The notes under the pieces are model-generated. The model was not told the origin of the DNA. It did not search any database and saw nothing but the letters and a program-made list of their open reading frames with translations. From Luteolibacter algae (lineage in GTDB: Bacteria > Verrucomicrobiota > Verrucomicrobiia > Verrucomicrobiales > Akkermansiaceae), in the NCBI RefSeq assembly GCF_042683045.1, contig NZ_JBHUIT010000017.1, positions 186,001 to 250,000 of the forward strand: a stretch of DNA of 64,000 nt, given 5' to 3'. Positions 27,148 through 35,605 of the stretch are shown one piece after another (the stretch's first letter is position 1; every line of letters begins with the position of its first letter). Position numbers and translations under genes: made by a program.

Positions 27148-28662
27148 ATGGATATCACTTCTCCTCTCTGGTATGTCGCCTACATCACTGTCCTGATCGG
27201 ACTTGCGGGCTACGGTTCACACCGTCTGACCATCATTTTCCTATACTTGAAGCATGTCAGCAAAAAGCCTGTTCCCCTGCAGAATTTCGAGGAACTGCCT
27301 CTGGTTACCATTCAGCTGCCTGTATTCAACGAGATGCACGTGGTGGATCGTCTTCTGGACTCGGTGGCAAAAATCGATTATCCGCAAGATAAGCTTCAGA
27401 TTCAGCTCCTGGATGATTCTACTGATGATACTGTGCAAATTTGCCGTGAAGGTATTGCCAGATTAGTGGAACAGGGCTTTGATGCGGAACACATCCATCG
27501 CACAGACCGGACAGGTTATAAAGCGGGCGCACTTGAAAATGGAACACAGTTTGCAAAAGGTGAGTATCTTTTCATCCTGGATGCAGATTTCGTGCCTAAC
27601 TCCGACGTTCTAAAGAAAACCATTCATTATTTTTCCGATGACAAAATCGGAATGATCCAAACCCGCTGGGGGCACTTGAACAGGACATTTAATGTTCTCA
27701 CCCGTATCCAGGCAATGTTCCTTGATGGACATCTCGAGCTTGAGCAGACAGCCCGGAACCGTTCCGGCCGCTTCTTCACCTTCAATGGCACCGCCGGTAT
27801 TTGGCGGAAATCCTGCATCGCGGATGCAGGTGGCTGGGAGCATGACACGCTTACGGAAGACATGGATTTGAGCTATCGTGCACAGCTCAAAGGCTGGCGC
27901 TTCATTTTCCTCAATGACGTTGAGACTCCCGCTGAGCTTCCAGTCGATATGGACGGCTTCAAGAGCCAACAACACCGTTGGACCAAAGGTTCTATCCAAG
28001 TCTGTAAAAAGGTGCTTCCTGCAATCTGGAAGAGCAAGGTGCCGCTTTTCGTGAAAATGGAAGCAACTGCCCATTTGACCTCAAACTTCGCATACCTGCT
28101 CCTGATCTGTCTTTGTTTCCTGATTTATCCAAACCAGCACGCACAACCTGATTTCGGAAAACTTACCTATTACATCATCAATATACCGATTTTCTTCTTT
28201 GCTTCCGTATCTGTGATTCTCTTTTACCTGACCTCTCAGAAGGCGCTCCGCCCGAATACCTGGTGGAAGGAAATTCCATATCTGCCGCTTCTACTGGCCT
28301 TGGGAATCGGAATGTCGATCACCAATGCCAAGGCTGTTCTAGAAGCACTGTTTAATCATCAGACGGCTTTCATCCGCACTCCCAAATATGGGATCGAGCA
28401 AAAGAACTCGGACTGGAAGAAGAGTAGCTATAAGGCGATCAAAACTCTTACTCCGTTTGTAGAATTTCTATTTGGCTGCTTTTTCCTCTTCGTGGTGGTT
28501 GAGGCCGCGATGCAAGGGCGTTGGTCTTCGGCAATTCTTTTGCTTCCATTCCCTGTAGGTTTTTACTATACCTCTATCTCGTCTATGGCACGAATGCTGC
28601 CTACCTTGTCCCGTCCTGATCTCACCAAAACGCCAGCCGCGAACTCATCAGATTCCCAATAA
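27148..28662 (+). CDS. Membrane glycosyltransferase, GT2 cellulose-synthase-like
   Basis: 504 residues. One N-terminal membrane segment, a cytosolic GT-A domain and four C-terminal membrane segments. Catalytic motifs are LDDSTDDT, LDADFVPN (DxD type), TEDMDLSYR and QQHRWTKG (QxxRW). The pattern is closest to processive beta-glucan/mannan synthases of the CslA type, which link synthesis with export. No PilZ domain or BcsB-like partner is nearby, so the product (wall or exopolysaccharide) is unknown. The L,D-transpeptidase gene follows after 2 bases. Confidence 0.88.
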   Translation: MDITSPLWYVAYITVLIGLAGYGSHRLTIIFLYLKHVSKKPVPLQNFEELPLVTIQLPVFNEMHVVDRLLDSVAKIDYPQDKLQIQLLDDSTDDTVQICREGIARLVEQGFDAEHIHRTDRTGYKAGALENGTQFAKGEYLFILDADFVPNSDVLKKTIHYFSDDKIGMIQTRWGHLNRTFNVLTRIQAMFLDGHLELEQTARNRSGRFFTFNGTAGIWRKSCIADAGGWEHDTLTEDMDLSYRAQLKGWRFIFLNDVETPAELPVDMDGFKSQQHRWTKGSIQVCKKVLPAIWKSKVPLFVKMEATAHLTSNFAYLLLICLCFLIYPNQHAQPDFGKLTYYIINIPIFFFASVSVILFYLTSQKALRPNTWWKEIPYLPLLLALGIGMSITNAKAVLEALFNHQTAFIRTPKYGIEQKNSDWKKSSYKAIKTLTPFVEFLFGCFFLFVVVEAAMQGRWSSAILLLPFPVGFYYTSISSMARMLPTLSRPDLTKTPAANSSDSQ

Positions 28663-28664
28663 TA

Positions 28665-29258
28665 ATGAAAAGAGGTATTACACGCCTACTTCTCCCTTTA
28701 ATCGGTTTAATTCTCCCGCTGACATTTGCCAGCTGTGGCTCGTCCCGCATGGATGAGCGGAACAAAATGATCGTCAGTGTGCGCGATCAGAAACTTCTTC
28801 TTGTCCGGGATGGGAAGCCTGTAAAATCTTATCCGGTTTCCACTTCCAAATTCGGAGTCGGTGATATCCCCAATTCCAACCGCACTCCTCTGGGTCGTAT
28901 GAAAGTGGCTAAAAAAATCGGAGGTGGAGAGCCTGCCGGTGCCGTTTTCAAAAGCCGCCAGCCAACGGGGGAGGTGTTAAAACCAAATGCTCCGGGCAGG
29001 GATCCGATTGTGAGCCGGATCTTGTGGCTGACTGGCACGGAATCCAACAATAAGAATGCATTCCGGAGATTTATTTATATTCACGGAACTCCCGAAGTGA
29101 ATCGCTTGGGAACTCCGGCCTCATATGGCTGCATCCGAATGGGAACCACCGATGTGGTGGATCTCTACAACCGGGTGGGCACTGGAGCGGAGGTGTATGT
29201 GATCCGCGGATCACTCAAAAGCACCACGAAGCAACGAAATTACACGGCGTTCCGCTAG
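28665..29258 (+). CDS. L,D-transpeptidase lipoprotein (YkuD)
   Basis: 197 residues. The signal sequence ends in the lipobox TFASC. A YkuD domain follows, with the active-site motif IHGTPEVNRLGTPASYGCIRM (Cys in SYGCIRM, His in IHGT). It should cross-link peptidoglycan or attach proteins to it in the periplasm. It is coupled to the glycosyltransferase gene, which hints that the two act on one envelope process, but the pairing could be incidental. Confidence 0.9.
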   Translation: MKRGITRLLLPLIGLILPLTFASCGSSRMDERNKMIVSVRDQKLLLVRDGKPVKSYPVSTSKFGVGDIPNSNRTPLGRMKVAKKIGGGEPAGAVFKSRQPTGEVLKPNAPGRDPIVSRILWLTGTESNNKNAFRRFIYIHGTPEVNRLGTPASYGCIRMGTTDVVDLYNRVGTGAEVYVIRGSLKSTTKQRNYTAFR

Positions 29259-29294
29259 GTAACGGATAAAAGAGCAAGATTTTTGCACATCAGC

Positions 29295-29324
29295 TTGACA
29301 ATCCAGTAGGATAGCTACTAATTT
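29295..29324 (+). promoter_or_regulatory. rpsT promoter
   Basis: A consensus -35, TTGACA (29295-29300), and TAATTT (29319-29324) are 18 bases apart. Transcription would start near 29331 and give a leader of about 50 bases rich in C and T, with no Shine-Dalgarno. Confidence 0.55.
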
Positions 29325-29378
29325 CCCGCCCCCTGCCACGGCACAAACAACTTCTTATTTCAATATTTCTTTAAAATC

Positions 29379-29642
29379 ATGGCCAACACCAAATCCGCAA
29401 TTAAGCGCAACCGCCAGACAGCAACCCGCACCGAGCGTAACCGCGCTGAGAAAAGCCGGATGAAAACTCTCCGTAAGAAGACTCTAGCAGCAATCGAAGC
29501 TGGCAATAAAGAGGATGCCGCTAAGGCTAGCTCCGAGTTCGCTTCCGTTGTTGATAAGGCAGCCAAGCGTAACCTTATCCATCCAAACAAGGCGGCTAAC
29601 CTTAAGAGCAAAACCGCAAAAGCAATCGCAGCGATTGCCTAG
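29379..29642 (+). CDS. rpsT: 30S ribosomal protein S20
   Basis: 87 residues, the normal length, starting MANTKSAIKRNRQTATRTERN as S20 does. It is rich in Lys, Arg and Ala throughout, with RNLIHPNKAANLKSK near the C-terminus. S20 binds 16S rRNA early in small-subunit assembly. It has its own promoter-like site and a terminator. Confidence 0.97.
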   Translation: MANTKSAIKRNRQTATRTERNRAEKSRMKTLRKKTLAAIEAGNKEDAAKASSEFASVVDKAAKRNLIHPNKAANLKSKTAKAIAAIA

Positions 29643-29700
29643 TTTCAAACGAACCGGTCATATTTAGTCGGTTCAAGTTTAGCGAAATTTTTATAAATTA

Positions 29701-29731
29701 AGCGGACCGGCACGCCGGTGCCGCTTTTTTT
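29701..29731 (+). terminator. Rho-independent terminator of rpsT
   Basis: AGCGGACCGGC pairs with GCCGGTGCCGCT with one bulged base, and a run of seven T follows (29725-29731). It lies about 60 bases past the rpsT stop. Confidence 0.85.
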
Positions 29732-29741
29732 GTGTAACATT

Positions 29742-29969
29742 ATGCAGAATCCCACTCCAAATCGTGCAGAAACGGCCGCAAAAATTGCTGCTGCTCCGCA
29801 AAACTACAAAGTTTGCGAAGGTTGTGATTCCATTGTCGGTAGATCGACGGCGATTTGCCCGAACTGTCATAGCTTCCGGTTCGATGAAACGCCAGACAGC
29901 GTTGTAAACCAGGCGGTGATTTTAGGAAATCGTGAACAACGCTCGGTGACTGCGGAAGATCTTGGTTAA
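29742..29969 (+). CDS. Small zinc-ribbon protein, unknown function
   Basis: 75 residues from the ATG at 29742; the frame reaches back to 29718, but that codon lies in the rpsT terminator. Two CxxC pairs (CEGCDS, CPNCHS) form a single zinc ribbon similar to rubredoxin-like or ribosome-associated ribbons. A helical alanine-rich N-terminus and an acidic C-terminus flank it. The start is only 11 bases past the terminator T run, so transcription must come from read-through or a promoter inside the hairpin region. Confidence 0.65.
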   Translation: MQNPTPNRAETAAKIAAAPQNYKVCEGCDSIVGRSTAICPNCHSFRFDETPDSVVNQAVILGNREQRSVTAEDLG

Positions 29970-30032
29970 GCATTTTCGATGATCCAAGCGGTAGCCCTTG
30001 ATTCGCTGAGCCTGTCTGGACCATCTTAGGCC

Positions 30033-30614
30033 ATGTCTATTGCATTTAAAGAATGGCGGGTAGTTTGTGATGCTCTATCCACCGGGCGTCAGACGATCCT
30101 TCTACGCAAGGGTGGAATTCACGAAGGTCGCGAAGGTTTCGCCTTTGCGCACGACCGGTTCTTTCTCTTTCCTACAAAATTTCACGCGCAACTGGATCAA
30201 GTGCGTGAAGGCGAATTTACTCCCGAGCGGGAATGGCAGGTGGGGGATGTCTTTGAGATCACTCATTTCGCGAAGGCGGAATATGCGGTGACGCTTACGG
30301 ATTGGAACCAGGTCGAGGATCTTTTCCCCTACCATATTTACACGGAACAGACCCTGAAAGAACGATTCGATTGGGAAGGCAAGGGGATGAGCACTGGAAG
30401 TATTCATCTAGCGCTGGTGCGGGTATACGCTCTCGGAGAGCCTCTTGAGCTTCACTACGAGAAAAAGTTCGGCGGTTGCCGCTCTTGGGTGGAAATTCCT
30501 GCGGAGGAGGGGCCAACGCTTTCAGACGCCGTGCCAGTGGTAAAAGCTGATGCTTTCGCGGAAATCGCGGCTGAGATCTCAATGATCGCCGGACGTGACT
30601 TTAGAATGTCTTGA
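30033..30614 (+). CDS. DUF1802 family protein
   Basis: 193 residues, soluble, cytosolic. The DUF1802 pattern is clear: FKEWRVVCDALSTGRQTILLRKGGI at the N-terminus, HDRFFLFPTKFHAQ, and a late CRSWVEI segment. No function is known for the family. It converges on the SDR gene with a 14-base overlap. Confidence 0.8.
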   Translation: MSIAFKEWRVVCDALSTGRQTILLRKGGIHEGREGFAFAHDRFFLFPTKFHAQLDQVREGEFTPEREWQVGDVFEITHFAKAEYAVTLTDWNQVEDLFPYHIYTEQTLKERFDWEGKGMSTGSIHLALVRVYALGEPLELHYEKKFGGCRSWVEIPAEEGPTLSDAVPVVKADAFAEIAAEISMIAGRDFRMS

Positions 30615-31296
30615 TTGAGGATAGGCCTCCATCCGGCCGGAGTATTTGTCCGGAGATAAAGGCAGCCTCGTCAGACAGTAGAAAAGCTACAAGAGTGGCT
30701 ATATCATGTGGGGTTCCAATTCTTTGAAGGGGATGCCGTTTTGACGCGGAGCTAAGCTTTTCTTCTGTTCCCAACAGTCCGGACGCCAGTGGGGTGTCGG
30801 TAAGTGAAGGTGCAATGGCATTGACCCGGATTTTCGGAGCGAGCTCTGCGGCCAAAGACTTTGTGAGTCCTTCAACCGCGGATTTTGCGGTCGCAATTGA
30901 AGCGTGGAATGGCATTCCTTGAGCCGCAGCCACGCTGGAGAATGTGACGATGGAAGCGCTCGCCGACTGTTTCAGAGACGGCAGAGCTTGGCGTATCGCA
31001 CAGATAGCTCCCAAGCAATTTATCTGGAAATCAGACAGAAAATCTTTGTCAGTGAGCCGATGGAAAGGCTTCAGCGTAATCGTGCCAGGAAAGTAGACCA
31101 AACCATCCAGACGCTCGGGCAGTTCCAATGAACCTGAATGTTCCGCATCAAATGGCTGAATCGGGATGCCAAGTAATTCGAGCTGATTTGTGGAGCGTGA
31201 TGCGGCGATCACGTGATGGCCTGTGCTTTTCAGCAGCTTTACCGTCTCAAGGCCGATTCCCGAATTTCCCCCGACGATTAGAAAAGTTTTTTGCAT
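30601..31296 (-). CDS. Short-chain dehydrogenase/reductase lacking the catalytic Tyr
   Basis: 231 residues from the ATG at 31296 (a longer frame to 31329 adds a poor serine-rich lead). The cofactor loop GGNSGIGLE and INCLG region are normal, as is the catalytic Ser (VTFSSVAAAQG). In the YxxxK motif, however, the Tyr is Ile: HASIATAK. The C-terminus (QILRPDGGLSS) is typical. Catalysis by the usual mechanism is therefore unlikely unless another residue substitutes. It lies downstream of folK on the same strand (54 bases) and could share its transcript. Confidence 0.8.
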   Translation of the reverse strand: MQKTFLIVGGNSGIGLETVKLLKSTGHHVIAASRSTNQLELLGIPIQPFDAEHSGSLELPERLDGLVYFPGTITLKPFHRLTDKDFLSDFQINCLGAICAIRQALPSLKQSASASIVTFSSVAAAQGMPFHASIATAKSAVEGLTKSLAAELAPKIRVNAIAPSLTDTPLASGLLGTEEKLSSASKRHPLQRIGTPHDIATLVAFLLSDEAAFISGQILRPDGGLSSIKTF

Positions 31297-31350
31297 CTCA
31301 GAAGATGAGGGGCTGGGCCCGACCTGCAACTTCCTTTTCGTAAACTATTC

Positions 31351-31785
31351 TCACGAGATCTGAGCGGCCGCCCGGGCGCTAATCTCCGAGAGAGGAATCG
31401 TGACGAACGGTCGCTCCTTGATTCTAGGATGGGGCAGGATCAAACGCGGATGATTCAGCTTGATACTTCCAAAGGTAAGCAAATCGATATCAATCACCCG
31501 GGGAGCGTTCCGAACCGGATTTGGCTGCCGCCCGAGCTTGATCTCGATTGTCTGGGTGATATCCAGTAATTCAAGCGGATCGTTTCCCGGATAGTGGAGT
31601 TCGATAACTGTGTTCAGAAATCGTGGCGAATTGGGAGGACAGTTCTGCGGGGGTGTATCGTGGAGAGACGCTTCCAAGAATGGTTCACCGGCAGACGAGA
31701 CTTTCCGCAGCTCTTCAATGGCGGCCGCGATATTGGCATGGCGGTTTCCAAGATTGGAGCCAAGTGCTAGAGCAACGCGAGGCAT
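31351..31785 (-). CDS. folK: HPPK, 2-amino-4-hydroxy-6-hydroxymethyldihydropteridine pyrophosphokinase
   Basis: 144 residues. Starts VALALGSNLGNR, the family's opening; FLNTVIELHY, then LGRQPNPVRNAPRVIDIDLL with the paired Asp that bind Mg-ATP, and HPRIKERPFVTIPL are all typical. It transfers pyrophosphate from ATP to the pterin in folate synthesis. It sits between the DegP-like protease gene (33 bases upstream) and the SDR gene. Confidence 0.93.
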   Translation of the reverse strand: MPRVALALGSNLGNRHANIAAAIEELRKVSSAGEPFLEASLHDTPPQNCPPNSPRFLNTVIELHYPGNDPLELLDITQTIEIKLGRQPNPVRNAPRVIDIDLLTFGSIKLNHPRLILPHPRIKERPFVTIPLSEISARAAAQIS

Positions 31786-31818
31786 GTGAATTCTGATCCC
31801 GAATTGATAAGATAGATC

Positions 31819-33282
31819 TTAGTCTTCCAGATTGGAAAGACTGGAAATACCGTAGTTTCTTTGCACACGCTGATTGGCTTCATCCACTTTCGCTGAAGGG
31901 ATAATCACGGGACGATTGGCGCCATAGAGCTCGATAATATGAAACTCTGGTGGATTCTCAGTATAAAGTAGTTCGTGTGCCTGCTGGAGATCCGTAACTG
32001 GGATACCATTGATTTTTTCTACCGCCAGACCCGTGAAGTTATCGATTTGGGAGGTGACGGGATCTGGTTCGATCTGGGTGAGTATGACGATGTCCTTTTT
32101 CTCCTGAAAGATCCCTTTTGAAACATAGTCGGTAAATAGCCTGCGGACCGTCACATCCTTGAACTTGGATGTGGCGAAAAGATTGGTATCCAGCGGTTGA
32201 AATACCAGGCCCGCAAAAACAACGTAGCGGGGCTTTTTCTCGTATTGAACCGCATACATACGGGAGGCGGGGAGGGGCTTCAGGGTAACTTCCACATCAT
32301 TCCACGACCCGTTTCTCAAGAACCGGATGGCGACTTTGTCTCCGGCATACTTGCGCTCGACAATTTCGTTGAGATTCACTTTCTCGCCATCGACGAGAAC
32401 CTGGCCATCGCTATCAACGGGATTCCCATCAAGCGAAATCAGGACATCGCCCGGCTGAAGCACTCCGTCCGCCGATGTTGTAGGGACAACATTTGTAATT
32501 AGAACTCCTTGGCCGTTGTCCTCCAACCCCAAGGCCTTACGCATCGCCGGATTATGCAATGGAAACTCATTGATTCCCAGTTCCGCGTAGTGATCGTAAG
32601 AGCCATCGGAGATGTCTTTGATGAAGCGTTTCACAACAGGCGTGGGGATGATATAACCGGTATTGTCTGCTTGGCGAAGGCCTTGGAAAGCGACTCCTAC
32701 CACTTTTCCATCCTGCAGGACCGGACCACCGGAATTTCCCGGATTGATCGCCGCATCAATTTGGACAACGAGGTGGGAATCCGCGCGGCTGTGGGAGTAT
32801 GGCTGGAAATCGATACGGGAGACGATGCCCTTTGTCACAGATAGTCTGTCCCCGCCCACCGGATACCCAATTACAGTGACTTGAGATTCCAGCAGCGGGA
32901 TTTCTCCAATCGGGAAAACAGGGAAATCCTCGAAATCGCTGAAATCTTCAAGTGAAAGCAGTGCCAAATCACAATCATGGGCGATATATTCGACCTTGGC
33001 AGGATATTTTTCCGGACTGCCGTGAACGGTAATGAGAATCCGCTGTTGGTTTGAAACCACGTGGGCATTGGTCAAAATCTGGTTCTTGCCGATGAGAAAG
33101 CCGGTGCCTATTCCTCCGCCGAAGCGGCCGCTATTCCAAGGAGTTTCATAATCCGGCGTTTGGGTAGCGACTTCGATGCGTAGAACCGACCTGTAAAGTT
33201 TGGACGAGCCGTTCTGAGCAAGCCCGGGAACGACGAGTAACGTGATAATGGAAAATACCAGAGCGAGGGCGCGGCGAGTCAT
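31819..33282 (-). CDS. Exported DegP-like serine protease with PDZ domains
   Basis: 487 residues from the ATG at 33282. A longer frame to 33450 would overlap the next gene on the same strand and place the signal peptide internally. The signal sequence (RALALVFSIITLLVVPGLAQ) is followed by a trypsin-like domain with His in TNAHVV, Asp in HDCDLALL and Ser in GNSGGP. A PDZ domain follows (GVLITNVVPTTSADGVLQPGD), then a C-terminal part with a second PDZ-like segment (TGLAVEKINGIPVTDLQQ). The arrangement is close to plant Deg9-like and planctomycete S1C proteases. A periplasmic quality-control role is inferred. Confidence 0.88.
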   Translation of the reverse strand: MTRRALALVFSIITLLVVPGLAQNGSSKLYRSVLRIEVATQTPDYETPWNSGRFGGGIGTGFLIGKNQILTNAHVVSNQQRILITVHGSPEKYPAKVEYIAHDCDLALLSLEDFSDFEDFPVFPIGEIPLLESQVTVIGYPVGGDRLSVTKGIVSRIDFQPYSHSRADSHLVVQIDAAINPGNSGGPVLQDGKVVGVAFQGLRQADNTGYIIPTPVVKRFIKDISDGSYDHYAELGINEFPLHNPAMRKALGLEDNGQGVLITNVVPTTSADGVLQPGDVLISLDGNPVDSDGQVLVDGEKVNLNEIVERKYAGDKVAIRFLRNGSWNDVEVTLKPLPASRMYAVQYEKKPRYVVFAGLVFQPLDTNLFATSKFKDVTVRRLFTDYVSKGIFQEKKDIVILTQIEPDPVTSQIDNFTGLAVEKINGIPVTDLQQAHELLYTENPPEFHIIELYGANRPVIIPSAKVDEANQRVQRNYGISSLSNLED

Positions 33283-33388
33283 GTTGGGGAGGAGTTTAGG
33301 TAAGCTTGGAAAAATGGCAAAGGAGAACTCTTTGGATTCCCACGATCTTTTGATGGGACCGGGGAGTAGGAACGATGGTCGTTTGTTC

Positions 33389-34303
33389 TCAACAAGTGCC
33401 AATTGCGAGAAGGGTCTGAAATCTGGGATGCTCTTCCTCCTTGTCGGCAATGAGCGTTTCGATCTGCGAGAAGCCAGACTTTTCCAGCATCACAGCCAGG
33501 TGGCTTTCGGAAAATCCAAGCCATCGGTCCGCATAGAGCTCTCTGGCCTCGGAAAAATTGTGCAGCAGTAGATCCAGGACAATCAATCTGCCTCCGGGGC
33601 GTAGTATGCGATATGCGGAATCCAGAGCGCGCTGCGGATTTTCCGCATGGTGGAGGGCTTGGCTGAGTATTGCCAGATCCATACTCTTCTCCTGAATGGG
33701 AGGTTCCTCAATGTCACCCAACCGAAATTCGAGATTATGCAGACCGTTGGCGATGGCAATTTTCTGGGCATACTCGACCATTTTTGGCGAGAGATCGATA
33801 GCGATTACCTTTTCCGCACGCTGGGCGAGTAATTGTGAGAGTGTGCCCTCGCCAGCGCCGAGATCCGCCACATGACGGTAGTTCATTGATTTTATCAATG
33901 CCTCTGCCAGTGCTTTCCACGAACGACCCGGCACATAATCCTTACCAAACCGCCCGGCCAATTCATCGAAGTAGGCCCGGGCATAATCCTTCCGCTTTTG
34001 GAGAATATGGTTGAGCGCAATGCGATCCGCGCTGACTTCTGGAATTTCCTCGGCAGCCTGGGACGCGATACCGGCAAGTCTTTCCGGTAAAGAGCCCGAG
34101 TAGACATTGTTTTTCCCGCTCCGCTCGTCATTGACCAAGCCCGCGGTCTTTAGCTGAGAAAGCTGGGTGGAAATGCGGCTTTGACCCATTCCGAGAATTT
34201 CCTGCAATTCAGCTACAGACAACGCATCCTGACTCAGCAGCATCAGGATCCTCAGGCGGGTGGGATCCGAAATGAGTTTCAGGGATTTGATGATTGACTG
34301 CAT
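33389..34303 (-). CDS. ArsR-family regulator fused to a SAM-dependent methyltransferase
   Basis: 304 residues in two domains. The N-terminal winged helix (about 1-85) has the ArsR pattern SDPTRLRILMLLSQDALSVAEL and the recognition region QSRISTQLSQLK; no metal-binding Cys set is visible. The C-terminal part is a class I methyltransferase with ADLGAGEGTLSQ (motif I), IDLSPKMVEYA and LSQALHHAENPQRAL. It is divergent from metK across 56 bases containing a strong palindrome. I infer a sensor of SAM or S-adenosylhomocysteine that controls metK-ahcY, like the SahR-type regulators I recall from Proteobacteria. Confidence 0.85.
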   Translation of the reverse strand: MQSIIKSLKLISDPTRLRILMLLSQDALSVAELQEILGMGQSRISTQLSQLKTAGLVNDERSGKNNVYSGSLPERLAGIASQAAEEIPEVSADRIALNHILQKRKDYARAYFDELAGRFGKDYVPGRSWKALAEALIKSMNYRHVADLGAGEGTLSQLLAQRAEKVIAIDLSPKMVEYAQKIAIANGLHNLEFRLGDIEEPPIQEKSMDLAILSQALHHAENPQRALDSAYRILRPGGRLIVLDLLLHNFSEARELYADRWLGFSESHLAVMLEKSGFSQIETLIADKEEEHPRFQTLLAIGTC

Positions 34304-34317
34304 GTGTGGAATGTTAC

Positions 34318-34341
34318 ATCAACAAATCACGATTTGACGAT
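34318..34341. promoter_or_regulatory. Palindromic operator between the ArsR-methyltransferase gene and metK
   Basis: A perfect CAAATC/GATTTG pair separated by two bases (34323-34336) is flanked symmetrically by ATC (34318-34320) and GAT (34339-34341). All 9 positions in each arm match, giving a 24-base dyad. It starts 14 bases from the regulator's start codon and ends 18 bases before metK, so one protein could control both directions. -35 and -10 sites are not clear. Confidence 0.7.
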
Positions 34342-34359
34342 ACGAAAAATTCAAAACAC

Positions 34360-35574
34360 ATGAGCACATTCATATTTTCCTCAGAATCGGTTGGTGAGGG
34401 CCATCCGGACAAGGTCTCGGATACAATCTCCGATGCCATCCTCGACGCATGTCTTGCAGTCGATCCATCCAGCCGCGTAGCTTGCGAAACGTTCGTCAAA
34501 AGCAATGTTGTTGTAATCGGAGGCGAGATCACGATTCCGAAGTTACAAGATAAGAAGACCGGCACCACCAAGCCAATCGACGAGGTTCTGAATATTGGCA
34601 AAATTATTCGGGATGCCGTGCGCGGGATCGGCTATACGAACAATGATGATGTCTTCCATGCAGACTCAATTTTCATCAATAATTACCTTACGATCCAGAG
34701 TCCCGACATCGCACAGGGAGTCGATGCGGAAGCCGCAGAGGGCAAAAAGACCGATAAGCAAGGTGCGGGTGACCAGGGGATCATGTTTGGATACGCATGC
34801 AACGAAACGCCGGAGCTGATGCCTGCTCCGATCATGTTTGCGCATCGTCTGGGCCGGGAGTTAACGCGAATTCGCAAAGAGGGAAAACTGGCACCGTGGT
34901 TGCGCCCGGATGCGAAAACCCAGGTCTCCGTCGAGTATGTGGACGGGCGGCCTACCCGGATCATAAACGTTGTGATCTCCACCCAGCATACGGAAGGTGT
35001 CACCCATGCTGAAATTGAAACTTTCTGCATTGAACAAGTGATCAAGCAGGTCCTGCCGCAAGAGATGCTCACTTCCCAGACTGAGTTTTTGATCAACCCT
35101 ACCGGAAAATTTGTCATCGGCGGGCCACAAGGTGATAGTGGCCTTACGGGACGTAAAATCATTGTCGATACCTATGGCGGAAGCGGACGCCACGGAGGCG
35201 GTGCTTTTTCCGGAAAGGACCCTTCGAAGGTGGATCGCTCGGCGGCATACATGGGCCGTTGGGTAGCAAAAAATGTTGTCGCCGCAGGTCTCGCGGAAAA
35301 GTGCGAAGTGCAGTTTGCCTACGCAATCGGCCACCCCGAGCCTGTCAGCGTTCATGTCGATACTTTCGGCACAGGCACGGTCGAAGACTCGAAAATCCTT
35401 GGAGCTGTTCTCAAGGTGTTTTCGTTCAATCCTGCGGATATCATCCAGCAACTGGACTTACTGCGACCGATCTACTCCAAAACCACAAACTACGGACACT
35501 TCGGCAAGGAAGACTCCGATATCACGTGGGAAAAAACCGACAAAGCTGAAGCACTGAAGAAAGCGATCAGCTGA
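34360..35574 (+). CDS. metK: S-adenosylmethionine synthetase
   Basis: 404 residues from the ATG at 34360; an open frame runs back to 34294 but is not part of the protein. Signatures: SVGEGHPDKVSDTISDA (methionine and metal binding), GAGDQGIMFGYA, and the P-loop GGGAFSGKDPSKVDRSAAYM. It makes SAM from ATP and methionine. No Shine-Dalgarno precedes the start. ahcY follows after 31 bases, forming the SAM-recycling operon. Confidence 0.97.
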   Translation: MSTFIFSSESVGEGHPDKVSDTISDAILDACLAVDPSSRVACETFVKSNVVVIGGEITIPKLQDKKTGTTKPIDEVLNIGKIIRDAVRGIGYTNNDDVFHADSIFINNYLTIQSPDIAQGVDAEAAEGKKTDKQGAGDQGIMFGYACNETPELMPAPIMFAHRLGRELTRIRKEGKLAPWLRPDAKTQVSVEYVDGRPTRIINVVISTQHTEGVTHAEIETFCIEQVIKQVLPQEMLTSQTEFLINPTGKFVIGGPQGDSGLTGRKIIVDTYGGSGRHGGGAFSGKDPSKVDRSAAYMGRWVAKNVVAAGLAEKCEVQFAYAIGHPEPVSVHVDTFGTGTVEDSKILGAVLKVFSFNPADIIQQLDLLRPIYSKTTNYGHFGKEDSDITWEKTDKAEALKKAIS

Positions 35575-35605
35575 TTTTTATCTACCATACCTAACAAAAA
35601 ATATC

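Noticed and set aside
29718..29741. Earlier start for the small zinc-ribbon protein
   Set aside because: The codon lies inside the rpsT terminator hairpin.
33283..33450. A 56-residue N-terminal extension of the DegP-like protease
   Set aside because: It overlaps the ArsR-methyltransferase gene, and the signal peptide begins at 33282.
34304..34359. SAM riboswitch before metK
   Set aside because: The 56-base gap is too short for any known SAM riboswitch and is filled by a palindrome facing a regulator gene.
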